A stretch of DNA of 64,000 nucleotides from Aquimarina sp042434915 (lineage in GTDB: Bacteria; Bacteroidota; Bacteroidia; Flavobacteriales; Flavobacteriaceae), in the NCBI RefSeq assembly GCF_042434915.1, contig NZ_CP170198.1, positions 3,038,001 to 3,102,000 on the forward strand. Reading direction: 5' to 3'. A model generated the notes under the pieces. The model had not been told where the DNA came from. It did no database searches and was given only the letters and a program-made list of their open reading frames with translations. The number at the start of each line of letters is the position of its first letter. The stretch's first letter is position 1. Made by a program: the position numbers and the translations under genes. This document shows positions 37,673-46,137 of the stretch, in pieces.

Positions 37673-37840
37673 ATGTTTAAAATTAGTAAAATACATAAAA
37701 TTATTTTATTTTTTATCTGCATCTTTATTATTGGTGTATATATCTTTACGGTCTACATAGGCAACTCTATAAATAAGGAAAATAAATTTGATGCAGAATA
37801 CAATCAAGCCAAGATTGATTCTTCAGCTACTACTCTTTAA
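37673..37840 (+). CDS. Possible small single-pass membrane protein (55 aa)
   Basis: An ATG at 37673 opens a 55-codon frame ending TAA at 37838-37840. The product has a basic start (MFKISKIHK), one strong hydrophobic helix (IILFFICIFIIGVYIFTVYIG, here 21 residues split as about 10-30) and a polar Asn/Lys/Glu/Asp tail. It fits a genuine small membrane protein and has better composition than random AT-rich sequence. No family recognised. It sits at the rnr side of the candidate origin region. Confidence 0.5.
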   Translation: MFKISKIHKIILFFICIFIIGVYIFTVYIGNSINKENKFDAEYNQAKIDSSATTL

Positions 37841-38610
37841 TTTTTTATAACATTTTGATTATTAGAACTAATCACTAAACGTTCTTTCTTTATTCAAATA
37901 GAATCTATTCAGATAATTTATATTTTTGTTCAAGTTTTTACCTACACTGTATAGATAAAAGAATTTTAAATCTAAGATTCTTTAAGTTTTTTTAAATTGA
38001 AGTAATAAAAAACTTTTTCTATTTATTCAACCTTTAAGTAAGCAGTTCTAGTATTAATAAAACTAAATAAGTTTAGTATCTATATCTTACTTCCTACATA
38101 TCTTTAAATTTAAAATAGTTGTAAACATATAGTATATATAATTTTCTTTTTTCTATTTTTTTTTAAAACTTGAATGATGATGATTATAGGGTGTTAATAG
38201 CGGTAAAACTTTTATCGAATAAGTTTGTATTTTTTGTTTGATGTATTAATTAAACAGCTATTAACAATGATATCTAATTGTAAAAGATTGAAATTCATAG
38301 AATACTTAAAAGTAATAAACAGTTGTTGATAAAACTGAGTAACCTAAAATGTGAAATGATTCTAAAAAAAGCAGTGGTTAATAACCAATAATATCGGTTT
38401 ACAACTTATCAAAAAATTTCATAGTTATAATTTTGATATATGATATCATTGGTTGTATTGTTATTTTATTTGATACTACAAAAAAAACTTTCTCAATTTT
38501 AGATAGGAGTTATTCACATAAGATATTAACAGACTTCTCCTACTTATGAACAGTATTATTTGATTGCAATATTTTATATAAGTTATACTATAGAATTTGA
38601 GCTATACCCC
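37841..38610. other. oriC: Candidate replication origin region (AT-rich, non-coding)
   Basis: About 770 bp without a credible gene lie between divergent rnr and rpiB. The region is extremely AT-rich, with long T and A runs (37970-38030, 38140-38165). One perfect DnaA box TTATTCACA is at 38510-38518. A one-mismatch box, TTATCAACA on the minus strand, is at 38324-38332, and TTATTCAAA lies near 37890. rnpA lies 2.6 kb away and mnmG plus four parS-like sites lie within 18 kb. Genes to the left are mostly minus. This is inferred; no skew was computed. Confidence 0.5.
38510..38518 (+). promoter_or_regulatory. DnaA box (TTATTCACA)
   Basis: It is an exact match to the TTWTNCACA consensus, inside the AT-rich region upstream of rpiB. 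Confidence 0.5.
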
Positions 38611-38618
38611 TATATTTG
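38611..38618 (+). promoter_or_regulatory. -7 element of the rpiB promoter
   Basis: TATATTTG matches TAnnTTTG, 32 bp upstream of the GTG start of rpiB. Confidence 0.5.
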
Positions 38619-38650
38619 TTATAAATATGAACTTTTAAAAAATAATTCTC

Positions 38651-39085
38651 GTGAAAATAGCAATAGGTAATGACCATGCTGGAACAGATTATAAATTTTC
38701 AGTTAAAGAGGTATTGGAGTCAGAAGGTATTGAAGTTATGAATTATGGTACCGATTCGTCTAGCAGTGTAGATTATCCAGATTTTGTACATCCAGTTGCA
38801 AAAGCTGTAAACTCTGGGGATGTAGATTTTGGGATTTTAATTTGTGGTAGTGGTAATGGTGTAGCTATGACAGCAAATAAGTATGAAAATGTAAGAGCAG
38901 GCTTGTGTTGGATAAAAGAAATAACCATTTTATCTAGACAACATAATGACGCTAATATTTTATGTATTCCCGCGCGATATACATCGGAAGCTCAAGTTTT
39001 GGAAATGGTTAAAGCTTTTTTACAAACCAAATTCGAAGGAGGTAGACATCAAAATAGAGTTGCAAAAATTTCTCAATGTTCGTAA
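38651..39085 (+). CDS. rpiB: Ribose 5-phosphate isomerase B
   Basis: The 144-aa protein has the RpiB/LacAB pattern: IAIGNDHAGTDYK at the start, VDYPDFVHPVAKAV, then GILICGSGNGVAMTANK with the catalytic Cys65, and ENVRAGLCW. It interconverts ribose 5-phosphate and ribulose 5-phosphate in the pentose phosphate pathway. The start codon is GTG. It is followed by a GNAT gene after 3 bp, so the two are co-transcribed. Confidence 0.94.
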   Translation: MKIAIGNDHAGTDYKFSVKEVLESEGIEVMNYGTDSSSSVDYPDFVHPVAKAVNSGDVDFGILICGSGNGVAMTANKYENVRAGLCWIKEITILSRQHNDANILCIPARYTSEAQVLEMVKAFLQTKFEGGRHQNRVAKISQCS

Positions 39086-39088
39086 AGT

Positions 39089-39553
39089 ATGTCTGCAATT
39101 GAATTTAGTGTAAAACCCTTTAAACAACTAACAATTGAGGAGTTATATGAAATTTTAAGACTTAGAACTGAAGTTTTTGTGGTTGAGCAAGATTGCGTGT
39201 ATCAAGATCTCGATAATAAAGATCAAAAGGCATTGCACGTAATTGGTACAAAAAAAGGAAAAATCATTGCCTATACGCGTGTATTTGATATTGGAGATTA
39301 TTTTGATACAACCTCAAGTATTGGCCGAGTAGTGGTAGCTTCTGATCAAAGAAAATTCTCTTATGGTCATAGGCTTCTACAAAAAAGTTTGGAAGTAATT
39401 AAGCAATACTACGATACAGATAAAGTTACAATATCAGCACAACTGTATCTCAAAAAGTTTTACGAAAAACATGGATTTGTTCAGATAGAAGACACGTATC
39501 TTGAAGATGGTATACCCCATATCAAAATGATCCGTGACCACGATTCTATTTAA
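39089..39553 (+). CDS. ElaA-like GNAT N-acetyltransferase
   Basis: The 154-aa protein carries the ElaA opening (FKQLTIEELYEILRLRTEVFVVEQ, here spread over residues 11-34), a YQDLDNKD stretch, and the acetyl-CoA-binding region IGRVVVASDQRKFSYGHRLL (about 75-94). The C-terminus, FYEKHGFVQIEDTYLEDGIPH, is usual for the family. The substrate is unknown. It is the second gene after rpiB, and its end overlaps the convergent S41 protease gene by 8 bp. Confidence 0.87.
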   Translation: MSAIEFSVKPFKQLTIEELYEILRLRTEVFVVEQDCVYQDLDNKDQKALHVIGTKKGKIIAYTRVFDIGDYFDTTSSIGRVVVASDQRKFSYGHRLLQKSLEVIKQYYDTDKVTISAQLYLKKFYEKHGFVQIEDTYLEDGIPHIKMIRDHDSI

Positions 39554-41168
39554 GAATATTTAAGTATGCTTTTTCATTATTCAAGATCTCTTTACTTTTG
39601 AGGACTTCGGGATTATGTGTTACGTAATATGTGTATAATCCTTCTCTATAAAAATAGCGTTTGATAATTTCATCTGTTAATAACGCAGTAATTTCTTGTT
39701 TATCTTTATCTAATCCTTGTTCTTTGGTTACCTGTATAGTTTTCAACAAGTCTTGGTAACTTTGGAATACAGAAGCTTCCATCTTTTCTTTTTTGGCTAC
39801 TTCCATAGCTTTTTTAAGTGCAATTTCGGTTTCAGTCTCAAAAGAAAAATCACTTTGTTTCAAAAAACTTTTAAAAGCCTCATAGTCCTCGTCAGTAAAT
39901 TTAAAATCAGAAGAATTTTGTAATTTATGTGCATAATAATACTGTGTAGCATAATCAAAAATAGCATCTGATTTAAGCAATGCTGTAGTGATATTACTAT
40001 ACCCAGAAGAAGCTAACTCTATATCGGGTTGTATACCACCTCCATCATAAACGGTTCTTCCATTTTTGGTGGTAAAAGCTTTAATATCTTTTTTATTATA
40101 GCGTACTGCTTTATTATTCTCATCTCTATTCCAATAATCTAATGCTTGTATACATCTTCCACTAGGTGTATAATATCTCGAAATAGTAATTTTAATTTGC
40201 GTGCCATAGGTTAATTTTTTTGGTCGTTGTACTAGTCCTTTTCCAAAACTACGGGCACCTATAATAACACCACGATCTAAATCTTGGATACTTCCTGCAA
40301 CGATTTCACTAGCTGATGCACTTCTACCATTTACCAGCACAACTAATGGAATTGAGATATCGACAGGTTGTTTGTTAGTAAAATATTCCTTATTGTATTT
40401 TTTGACCACCGACTTTGTGGTAGTTATGAGTTCACCTTTTGGAACAAATATGTTTGTCACATTAATAGCTTCACTAAGGAGTCCGCCTGGATTACCTCGT
40501 AAATCCAAAATAATTTTATTTGCACCTTCTGCTTTTAAAGCTTTTAAAGCTGCAATGGTTTCGCTCGATGCTTTGTTATTAAATTTGGAGAGCACAATAT
40601 AACCAACATTATTGGACAGTAATTTATAAAAAGGAACTGCGTTAACTTCAATTTCATCGCGGGTTAATAAAGTAGTATTTATTTTTCCTTGTCTTCGATA
40701 CGTAATAGATACATTTGTACCACTTGCCCCTTTTAGTAATTCTCCTGCATCTTCGTCAAAATTAGATATATCTATATCTCCAATCTTAATAATCTCATCT
40801 CCGGCTTTTAAACCTGCTTTATCTGCTGGATAATCTTTATAAGGTTCTACAATTACTATACTGTGTTTACCAGTTTTAACAGTGGCTCCTATTCCTGTGT
40901 ATTCTCCCGCATTACGTATTTTAGATGCTTCTACATCCTGTTCATTCCAATACTTGGTATAAGGATCCAAATCATCAAGCATTGCTGTAATAGCCGTATC
41001 CATCAACTCGGCGGGATTTGTTTCATCTACATAATTCATGTTCAATTCTTTGAACATTGTAGTAAATATTTCAATCTGTTTTGCTATCTCAAAAAAATCT
41101 GATTTAAAACTTACTGTTGTAAATACTAATAGTAAAGCAGCACATCCAAATAAAATTCTCTTCTTCAT
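39546..41168 (-). CDS. S41-family C-terminal processing protease (CtpA-like)
   Basis: The 540-aa protein has an N-terminal signal (MKKRILFGCAALLLVFTTVS). A PDZ domain at about 85-170 contains GIGATVKTGKHSIVIVEPY and AGLKAGDEIIKIGD. The S41 core shows LDLRGNPGGLLSEA, GRSASASEIVAG with catalytic Ser285, and SFGKGLVQ with Lys310, exactly 25 residues apart as in E. coli Prc. A helical C-terminal tail of about 160 residues follows. Such proteases trim exported proteins from their C-termini in the periplasm. rnpA lies 51 bp upstream on the same strand, as in other Bacteroidota. Confidence 0.93.
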   Translation of the reverse strand: MKKRILFGCAALLLVFTTVSFKSDFFEIAKQIEIFTTMFKELNMNYVDETNPAELMDTAITAMLDDLDPYTKYWNEQDVEASKIRNAGEYTGIGATVKTGKHSIVIVEPYKDYPADKAGLKAGDEIIKIGDIDISNFDEDAGELLKGASGTNVSITYRRQGKINTTLLTRDEIEVNAVPFYKLLSNNVGYIVLSKFNNKASSETIAALKALKAEGANKIILDLRGNPGGLLSEAINVTNIFVPKGELITTTKSVVKKYNKEYFTNKQPVDISIPLVVLVNGRSASASEIVAGSIQDLDRGVIIGARSFGKGLVQRPKKLTYGTQIKITISRYYTPSGRCIQALDYWNRDENNKAVRYNKKDIKAFTTKNGRTVYDGGGIQPDIELASSGYSNITTALLKSDAIFDYATQYYYAHKLQNSSDFKFTDEDYEAFKSFLKQSDFSFETETEIALKKAMEVAKKEKMEASVFQSYQDLLKTIQVTKEQGLDKDKQEITALLTDEIIKRYFYREGLYTYYVTHNPEVLKSKEILNNEKAYLNILK

Positions 41169-41219
41169 TGTAGGTTTTGTTATAAATGTTATAGCACATT
41201 AATTATATGAAACTCGCAA

Positions 41220-41594
41220 TTACATGTTTTCTATTTTCAAAAATTTATGAAGCACTTTGATCAAACTTTTTTCAATACGTGCCGCGGGAGGAATGTCCCT
41301 TCCAGTATACAAAAACATAAAATTATATGAACAACTTGTATGCTCTTGTACAAGATACTTATTTTTTCGGTAGCTTTCTCTTAGCAAACGTTTTATATGA
41401 TTGCGGTCAACAGCTTTTTTGAATTTTCTTTTACTTACAGACACTGTAGCATGTTGACGTGTCTTTGAGGCATTTGGATTGATATCGTAAATTAAGCGTA
41501 TTGGATAATGCGCGATTGATTTACCATCACTAAATAAAAGATCTATAGCCTTTTTACTTTTTAAACGTTCGTTTTTAGAAAAAGTTGCTTGCAT
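41220..41594 (-). CDS. rnpA: Ribonuclease P protein component
   Basis: The 124-aa basic protein has FSKNERLKSKKAIDLLF at the start, TVSVSKRKFKKAVDRNHIKRLLRESYR in the middle (spread over 50-76; the RNR motif reads RNH at 64-66), and FMFLYTGRD near the end. It binds the P RNA and helps cleave pre-tRNA 5' leaders. rpmH is not next to it, unlike in many phyla. rnpA is often origin-proximal, in line with the AT-rich region about 2.6 kb away. Confidence 0.92.
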   Translation of the reverse strand: MQATFSKNERLKSKKAIDLLFSDGKSIAHYPIRLIYDINPNASKTRQHATVSVSKRKFKKAVDRNHIKRLLRESYRKNKYLVQEHTSCSYNFMFLYTGRDIPPAARIEKSLIKVLHKFLKIENM

Positions 41595-41635
41595 ACGGTG
41601 TAAAAATAAGGATTAGATTTGTTAAATTGGAGGTA

Positions 41636-41669
41636 AAAAAATACGGACTTAACAAAGTTAAGTCCGTAT
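41636..41669 (-). terminator. Terminator of the M1 peptidase gene
   Basis: A perfect 13-bp stem ATACGGACTTAAC/GTTAAGTCCGTAT (41641-41669) encloses an AAA/TTT loop. On the minus strand it is followed by seven T, so it ends the M1 peptidase transcript. Confidence 0.88.
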
Positions 41670-41689
41670 ATCAAGTAAATATTAATTTA

Positions 41690-43525
41690 TTACTGCTTTA
41701 CAGTATTATTTTCTAGATTGATATCTGCCATTCTTTTAGAAGGGTCAATAGTGATTTCAGTAATTGAATCTTTTGCTTTTGTTAAGTTAAGCGTATAGGT
41801 AGGATGTGTCCATGCCCAATCGTTAACAACCGTACGAGCTATTTTAGCATCTTGATTCTCTTTTTGTCCACGCATTACTCTAAGTGGTATATAGTACAAT
41901 TCTTTGGTTCCATCTTTATATGTAATTAGTAAATCAATTGGCATAGGGATGCGACCAATTCTCTCAAGACTTACAACTGCTTTTCCTTCATTATCCTCAA
42001 TACCTTTAATACCGTAATCTATGGTACTAGTAGTTTGTGTCCAGTCATTTAGGTACCAGTCTAGCTGGATACCAGAAACTTTTTCGGCTACACGTTTAAA
42101 ATCATTGGGTGTGGGATGTTTAAATTTCCAATCACTATAATATCTTTTAATAGTTTTAGCTAAGTTTTCTTCTCCAATAATATATCCCAATTGAGCTAAG
42201 AAGACTGCTCCTTTTGAATAAGCAGATGCTCCATAAGCACCGTTATAATCGTAGTGATCTGCTTGAGTACTTTGAGGTTGTTCTTTTCCTGAGGTAGCCA
42301 ACCAAGTATAGCCTTTATAGGTATTCTCCAAAGGGTTAGGCTTATTTTGTTCCATAACTGTATTCATTGCTAAAGCAGAAATATAGCTAGTAAAACCTTC
42401 GTCCATCCATTCGTGTTTTGACTCGTTGGTTGCCAAAATATGTTGAAACCAAGAATGCGCCATTTCATGAGCAGTCACTCCTACCAAACTACCAAATTCA
42501 CGTTCTCCTGTGATAAGAGTACACATAGCATACTCCATACCCCCATCACCTCCTTGAATGATTGAATATTGATCGTAAGGATAGTTTCCTATATGTTCGT
42601 TAAAATACTGCATTAGCGCTACAGCTTTTGGTTGTAGATTGGTCCAGTTTTCTTTAATTTCCTTTTTATTTTTATATAAAAAATGTAATACAGGTCCATT
42701 AGGAACTTGTATTTTATCATGAATAAACTCTGGATCTGCCGCCCAAGCAAAATCATGTACTTTGGGAGCTTTAAAATGCCAAGAAAGTGTTTTTCCTTTT
42801 GAAGAGACCTTTTTTGTAGTATCGGTTTGGTAACCATAACCTATAGCCTCGGCATTTTGTAAATAACCTGTACCTCCAACAATATAATTTTTATCAATAG
42901 TGATTGTAACGTCAAAATCACCCCATACTCCATGAAATTCTCTAGCGATATAAGGGTGTGCGTGCCATCCTTCAAAATCATATTCTGCCATTTTGGGATA
43001 CCACTGGGTCATTGATAAAGCCACTCCTTCTGCACTATTGCGACCAGAGCGCCGTATTTGTTTTGGAACTTGACCATTGAATTGCATAGCAAAAGTTACC
43101 TTTTTACCTGGCGCTATAGGTTCGTTGAGTTGCACCTCTAATACAGTTCCTTCAACTATATAATCTACTTTTTTTCCATCCTGCGTTAGACCATCTACTT
43201 TGAGATAGCCAATTTCTTCTGGAGTCAATTTACTAATACGATCTTGCACTCTGCTATCAGGATCTGGTAAATTAAGAGAACGAGTATCCATTTCACTTCC
43301 TGGTTGAAAAGCATTGAAGTATAAATGGTAGAAAACCTGAGTTAGTGTATCAGGTGAATTATTGGTGTATATTAATTCTTGAGTACCTTGGTATTGAAAT
43401 TTATCAACATTCATTTCAATATCCATTGTATATGAGACATGTTGTTGCCAGTAACTCGTATTGTTTTGTGCAAAGGTTGATAGTAGTCCTATAAAAGATA
43501 CTACTAAAGAAAATAGTTTAGTCAT
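41690..43525 (-). CDS. M1-family zinc metallopeptidase (secreted)
   Basis: The 611-aa protein has a signal peptide (MTKLFSLVVSFIGLLSTFAQ) and the M1 N-terminal beta domain. The zinc site is VTAHEMAHSWFQ, with His353, Glu354 and His357, and third ligand Glu376 in HEWMDEGF, at the exact family spacing. The substrate-recognition motif is GGMEYAM (usual GAMEN replaced), so it belongs to the Bacteroidota periplasmic branch rather than classic PepN. The gene starts 9 bp after the subtilisin-like gene's stop on the same strand. Role: peptide breakdown outside the cytoplasm, by family. Confidence 0.92.
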   Translation of the reverse strand: MTKLFSLVVSFIGLLSTFAQNNTSYWQQHVSYTMDIEMNVDKFQYQGTQELIYTNNSPDTLTQVFYHLYFNAFQPGSEMDTRSLNLPDPDSRVQDRISKLTPEEIGYLKVDGLTQDGKKVDYIVEGTVLEVQLNEPIAPGKKVTFAMQFNGQVPKQIRRSGRNSAEGVALSMTQWYPKMAEYDFEGWHAHPYIAREFHGVWGDFDVTITIDKNYIVGGTGYLQNAEAIGYGYQTDTTKKVSSKGKTLSWHFKAPKVHDFAWAADPEFIHDKIQVPNGPVLHFLYKNKKEIKENWTNLQPKAVALMQYFNEHIGNYPYDQYSIIQGGDGGMEYAMCTLITGEREFGSLVGVTAHEMAHSWFQHILATNESKHEWMDEGFTSYISALAMNTVMEQNKPNPLENTYKGYTWLATSGKEQPQSTQADHYDYNGAYGASAYSKGAVFLAQLGYIIGEENLAKTIKRYYSDWKFKHPTPNDFKRVAEKVSGIQLDWYLNDWTQTTSTIDYGIKGIEDNEGKAVVSLERIGRIPMPIDLLITYKDGTKELYYIPLRVMRGQKENQDAKIARTVVNDWAWTHPTYTLNLTKAKDSITEITIDPSKRMADINLENNTVKQ

Positions 43526-43534
43526 AAGGTATGA

Positions 43535-45211
43535 TTATTTAGACATTTGATCAGCTAAGATTAGCGCGTTATAAAGATTTACCATTTTTCCTGATTTTGA
43601 TAATTCTGTGAAATTTCCTGTATTGGACGCATCACCACCAATTACTACAGTTGTTTTTGTAGTAAGGCCACTATCCATAAGTATTGATTTAACTTGAGAT
43701 GCAGATAATTTAGGATAATAGGAACGTATTAGGGCAGCTACTCCAGAGACTGCAGGTGCCGCCATTGATGTGCCTTGTAGGTACTCATAAGTATTTAGCG
43801 GTGTAGGAGCCCAAATTTTTACCCCAGGGGCAAAAACATCTACATTACTTTTTCCATAATTTGAAAAAGTAGCTACCAAATTACCTCCATATTCATAATT
43901 TAAAGCACCTACAGTTAGAAACGAATCAGCTATTTCTGGCCCTGTAGTGTCCTGATCATTTGGATATACTGCTTTTTCATCGAGATTGATTCCTTCATTT
44001 CCAGCAGCATTAACAATTAGAACATCTTTACTTGCTGCATATTTGATAGCATCCTGTACCCAATTGGCATGGGTACTGTAATATTTACCAAAACTTGTAT
44101 TAATTATTTTAGCACCATTATCCACAGCATAACGAATAGCTAATGCTATATCCTTATCATATTCATCACCATCTGGTACTGCCCGCAATACCATTATTTT
44201 AGTGTTTTGTGCAACTCCATCAACACCTTTGCCATTACCACGTTCTGCAGCAATGATACCAGCAACATGAGTTCCGTGTTTAATACCTTTTTTATCGGGT
44301 TCTGGCCCCATGACATTTGAATTACCATATTTATTATCTGTAAGGTCATCTACATTGTCTCCAACAATCTTACGACCATCAAATTCTAGATTCAAATTGT
44401 AGTTTAAAGAATTTGTAAAATATTCTATTCCTTCTTTTAAATTTTTAATAAGATCGGGAATACGTTCATCCTCCTCTGTGAAACCAAACATTTGAGAGAT
44501 AAACTCAACATGTTGTTTCATTTCTGGCGTTTCGGGTTTAAGTTGAAATACTTCAGTACTGGAGTAATCATCTTTTCCCAAAACTTCGGTTACTGCTTTG
44601 TGAGAAACTTGAAGTTGATTGTAAATTTGTTCGTATTGTTCTTTATTGCCTTTAGTTTCCTGAAATTCTTTTTCATATTCTGCTTTTGCCTCGATATACA
44701 TTTGATATTCATCGCGATCCGATACTTCTATAGTAGCCAGTGTTTTGCCTTGATATTTTGGTTTTAATTTTCGTATTATTCGAACGAATTCCAAATTTTC
44801 ATTGGTAGCATCTCCAAGAAAATTCCACCCGTGTATATCATCTATGTATCCATTAGCATCATCATCAATTCCGTTACCTTTAACTTCTTTAGTATTTACC
44901 CATAGTACATCGTCTAAATCTTCATGCTCAATATCTACCCCACTATCGATTACACCTACAATTACAGTTTGTCCTTTTTTATCTTTAATAATTTCTTTGT
45001 ACGCTTTATCAATACTCATTCCTGGAATAGTATCGCTTACTAAATCGGCTGCTTTCCAATTTTTTAATTGTTCATCAGACAAAGGAGTTACTTTAAGAGG
45101 AACAGTATCGATATTAGCGATTGGTGTCGACAAAATGGTGGGAGCTCCACAACTTGATAATAATAATGCCGATGTTACAGTTAGGGCTATTTTATATATT
45201 GAAGGATTCAT
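43535..45211 (-). CDS. Subtilisin-like (S8) lipoprotein protease
   Basis: The 558-aa protein has a lipoprotein signal with Cys21 (SALLLSSC). The S8 catalytic triad is visible: Asp89 in VGVIDSGVDIEHEDL, His about 315 in KHGTHVAGI, and Ser about 481 in QGTSMAAPAVSG. About 225 residues separate Asp and His, against about 30-70 in subtilisin. The insert contains a charged helical part (EAKAEYEKEFQETKGNK) that could be a cover or a regulatory lid. It is first of a pair with the M1 peptidase (9-bp gap). An outer-membrane or periplasmic peptidase pair is the likely role. Confidence 0.93.
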   Translation of the reverse strand: MNPSIYKIALTVTSALLLSSCGAPTILSTPIANIDTVPLKVTPLSDEQLKNWKAADLVSDTIPGMSIDKAYKEIIKDKKGQTVIVGVIDSGVDIEHEDLDDVLWVNTKEVKGNGIDDDANGYIDDIHGWNFLGDATNENLEFVRIIRKLKPKYQGKTLATIEVSDRDEYQMYIEAKAEYEKEFQETKGNKEQYEQIYNQLQVSHKAVTEVLGKDDYSSTEVFQLKPETPEMKQHVEFISQMFGFTEEDERIPDLIKNLKEGIEYFTNSLNYNLNLEFDGRKIVGDNVDDLTDNKYGNSNVMGPEPDKKGIKHGTHVAGIIAAERGNGKGVDGVAQNTKIMVLRAVPDGDEYDKDIALAIRYAVDNGAKIINTSFGKYYSTHANWVQDAIKYAASKDVLIVNAAGNEGINLDEKAVYPNDQDTTGPEIADSFLTVGALNYEYGGNLVATFSNYGKSNVDVFAPGVKIWAPTPLNTYEYLQGTSMAAPAVSGVAALIRSYYPKLSASQVKSILMDSGLTTKTTVVIGGDASNTGNFTELSKSGKMVNLYNALILADQMSK

Positions 45212-45220
45212 ATATTAATT

Positions 45221-46081
45221 TTAATTAAATAATTCGTTACAAGTATAGACATCTTTTAAACGGATGCCTTTTTCGGTTTTTTGAACGGTAATTATCTCAT
45301 TATGGGCATCATGCTCTAGAAATAAGTACCAGTCGTTTATTGCAGCATTTTCTAAAAACAATTCTTTTTCTGTCATTGTAAGAAGCGGACGCGTATCATA
45401 TCCCATTACATAAGGTAAAGGAACGTGACCCGCTGTAGGTAAGAGATCTGCCATAAAAACGATAGTTTTATCTTGATAGTTAATATGTGGAATCATTTGC
45501 TTATCTGTATGTCCATCGGCAAATAGAATGCCAAAACCAAGCTCGGAGGTTGGTTGAAAAGCTGTGCCTGATCTCGTAATAAAATTAAGATGACCACTTT
45601 CTTGTATGGGTAGAATATTCTCTTTTAAGAAGGATGCCTTTTCTCTTGGATTAGGTTGTGTCGCCCAGTTCCAATGTTCTTCATTACTCCAGATTTTGGC
45701 ATTTTTAAATGCTATTTCATATCCAGTACGATTTGCATTCCATTGCACGGTCCCACCACAGTGATCAAAATGTAAATGTGTCATAAAAACATCGGTAATA
45801 TCATCTCGATGAAAACCATATTCTTGTAAAGAACGATCAATAGAGTCGTCTCCCCATAAAGAATAATATCCAAAAAATTTATCAGATTGTTTATTACCCA
45901 TACCGGTATCGATAAGTAGTAATCTGTCTCCATCTTCTATTAATAAACAACGCGCAGCAATATCTATCAGATTTTTGGAATCGGCTGGATTGGTTTTATT
46001 CCACAGCACTTTGGGGACAACACCAAACATAGCACCACCGTCAAGTTTGAAGTTACCTGCGTTGATAGGGTATAGTTTCAT
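45221..46081 (-). CDS. MBL-fold metallo-hydrolase
   Basis: The 286-aa protein has the zinc motif HLHFDHCGG (His102, His104, Asp106, His107), the strand LLIDTGMGNKQ before it, and FADGHTDKQMI and LEHDAHNEII later as remaining ligands. Length and the N-terminal GAMFGVVPKVLW resemble lactonase/AttM-like and related hydrolases of this fold. A quorum-quenching role is possible but unproven. It lies 9 bp before the S8 gene start on the same strand and 56 bp after SulP, so it may be co-transcribed with them. Confidence 0.86.
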   Translation of the reverse strand: MKLYPINAGNFKLDGGAMFGVVPKVLWNKTNPADSKNLIDIAARCLLIEDGDRLLLIDTGMGNKQSDKFFGYYSLWGDDSIDRSLQEYGFHRDDITDVFMTHLHFDHCGGTVQWNANRTGYEIAFKNAKIWSNEEHWNWATQPNPREKASFLKENILPIQESGHLNFITRSGTAFQPTSELGFGILFADGHTDKQMIPHINYQDKTIVFMADLLPTAGHVPLPYVMGYDTRPLLTMTEKELFLENAAINDWYLFLEHDAHNEIITVQKTEKGIRLKDVYTCNELFN

Positions 46082-46137
46082 ATTATGAATAAATTATCCT
46101 TGCAAAATAGAGAAAAAGGCAACGAATTCACATTACT

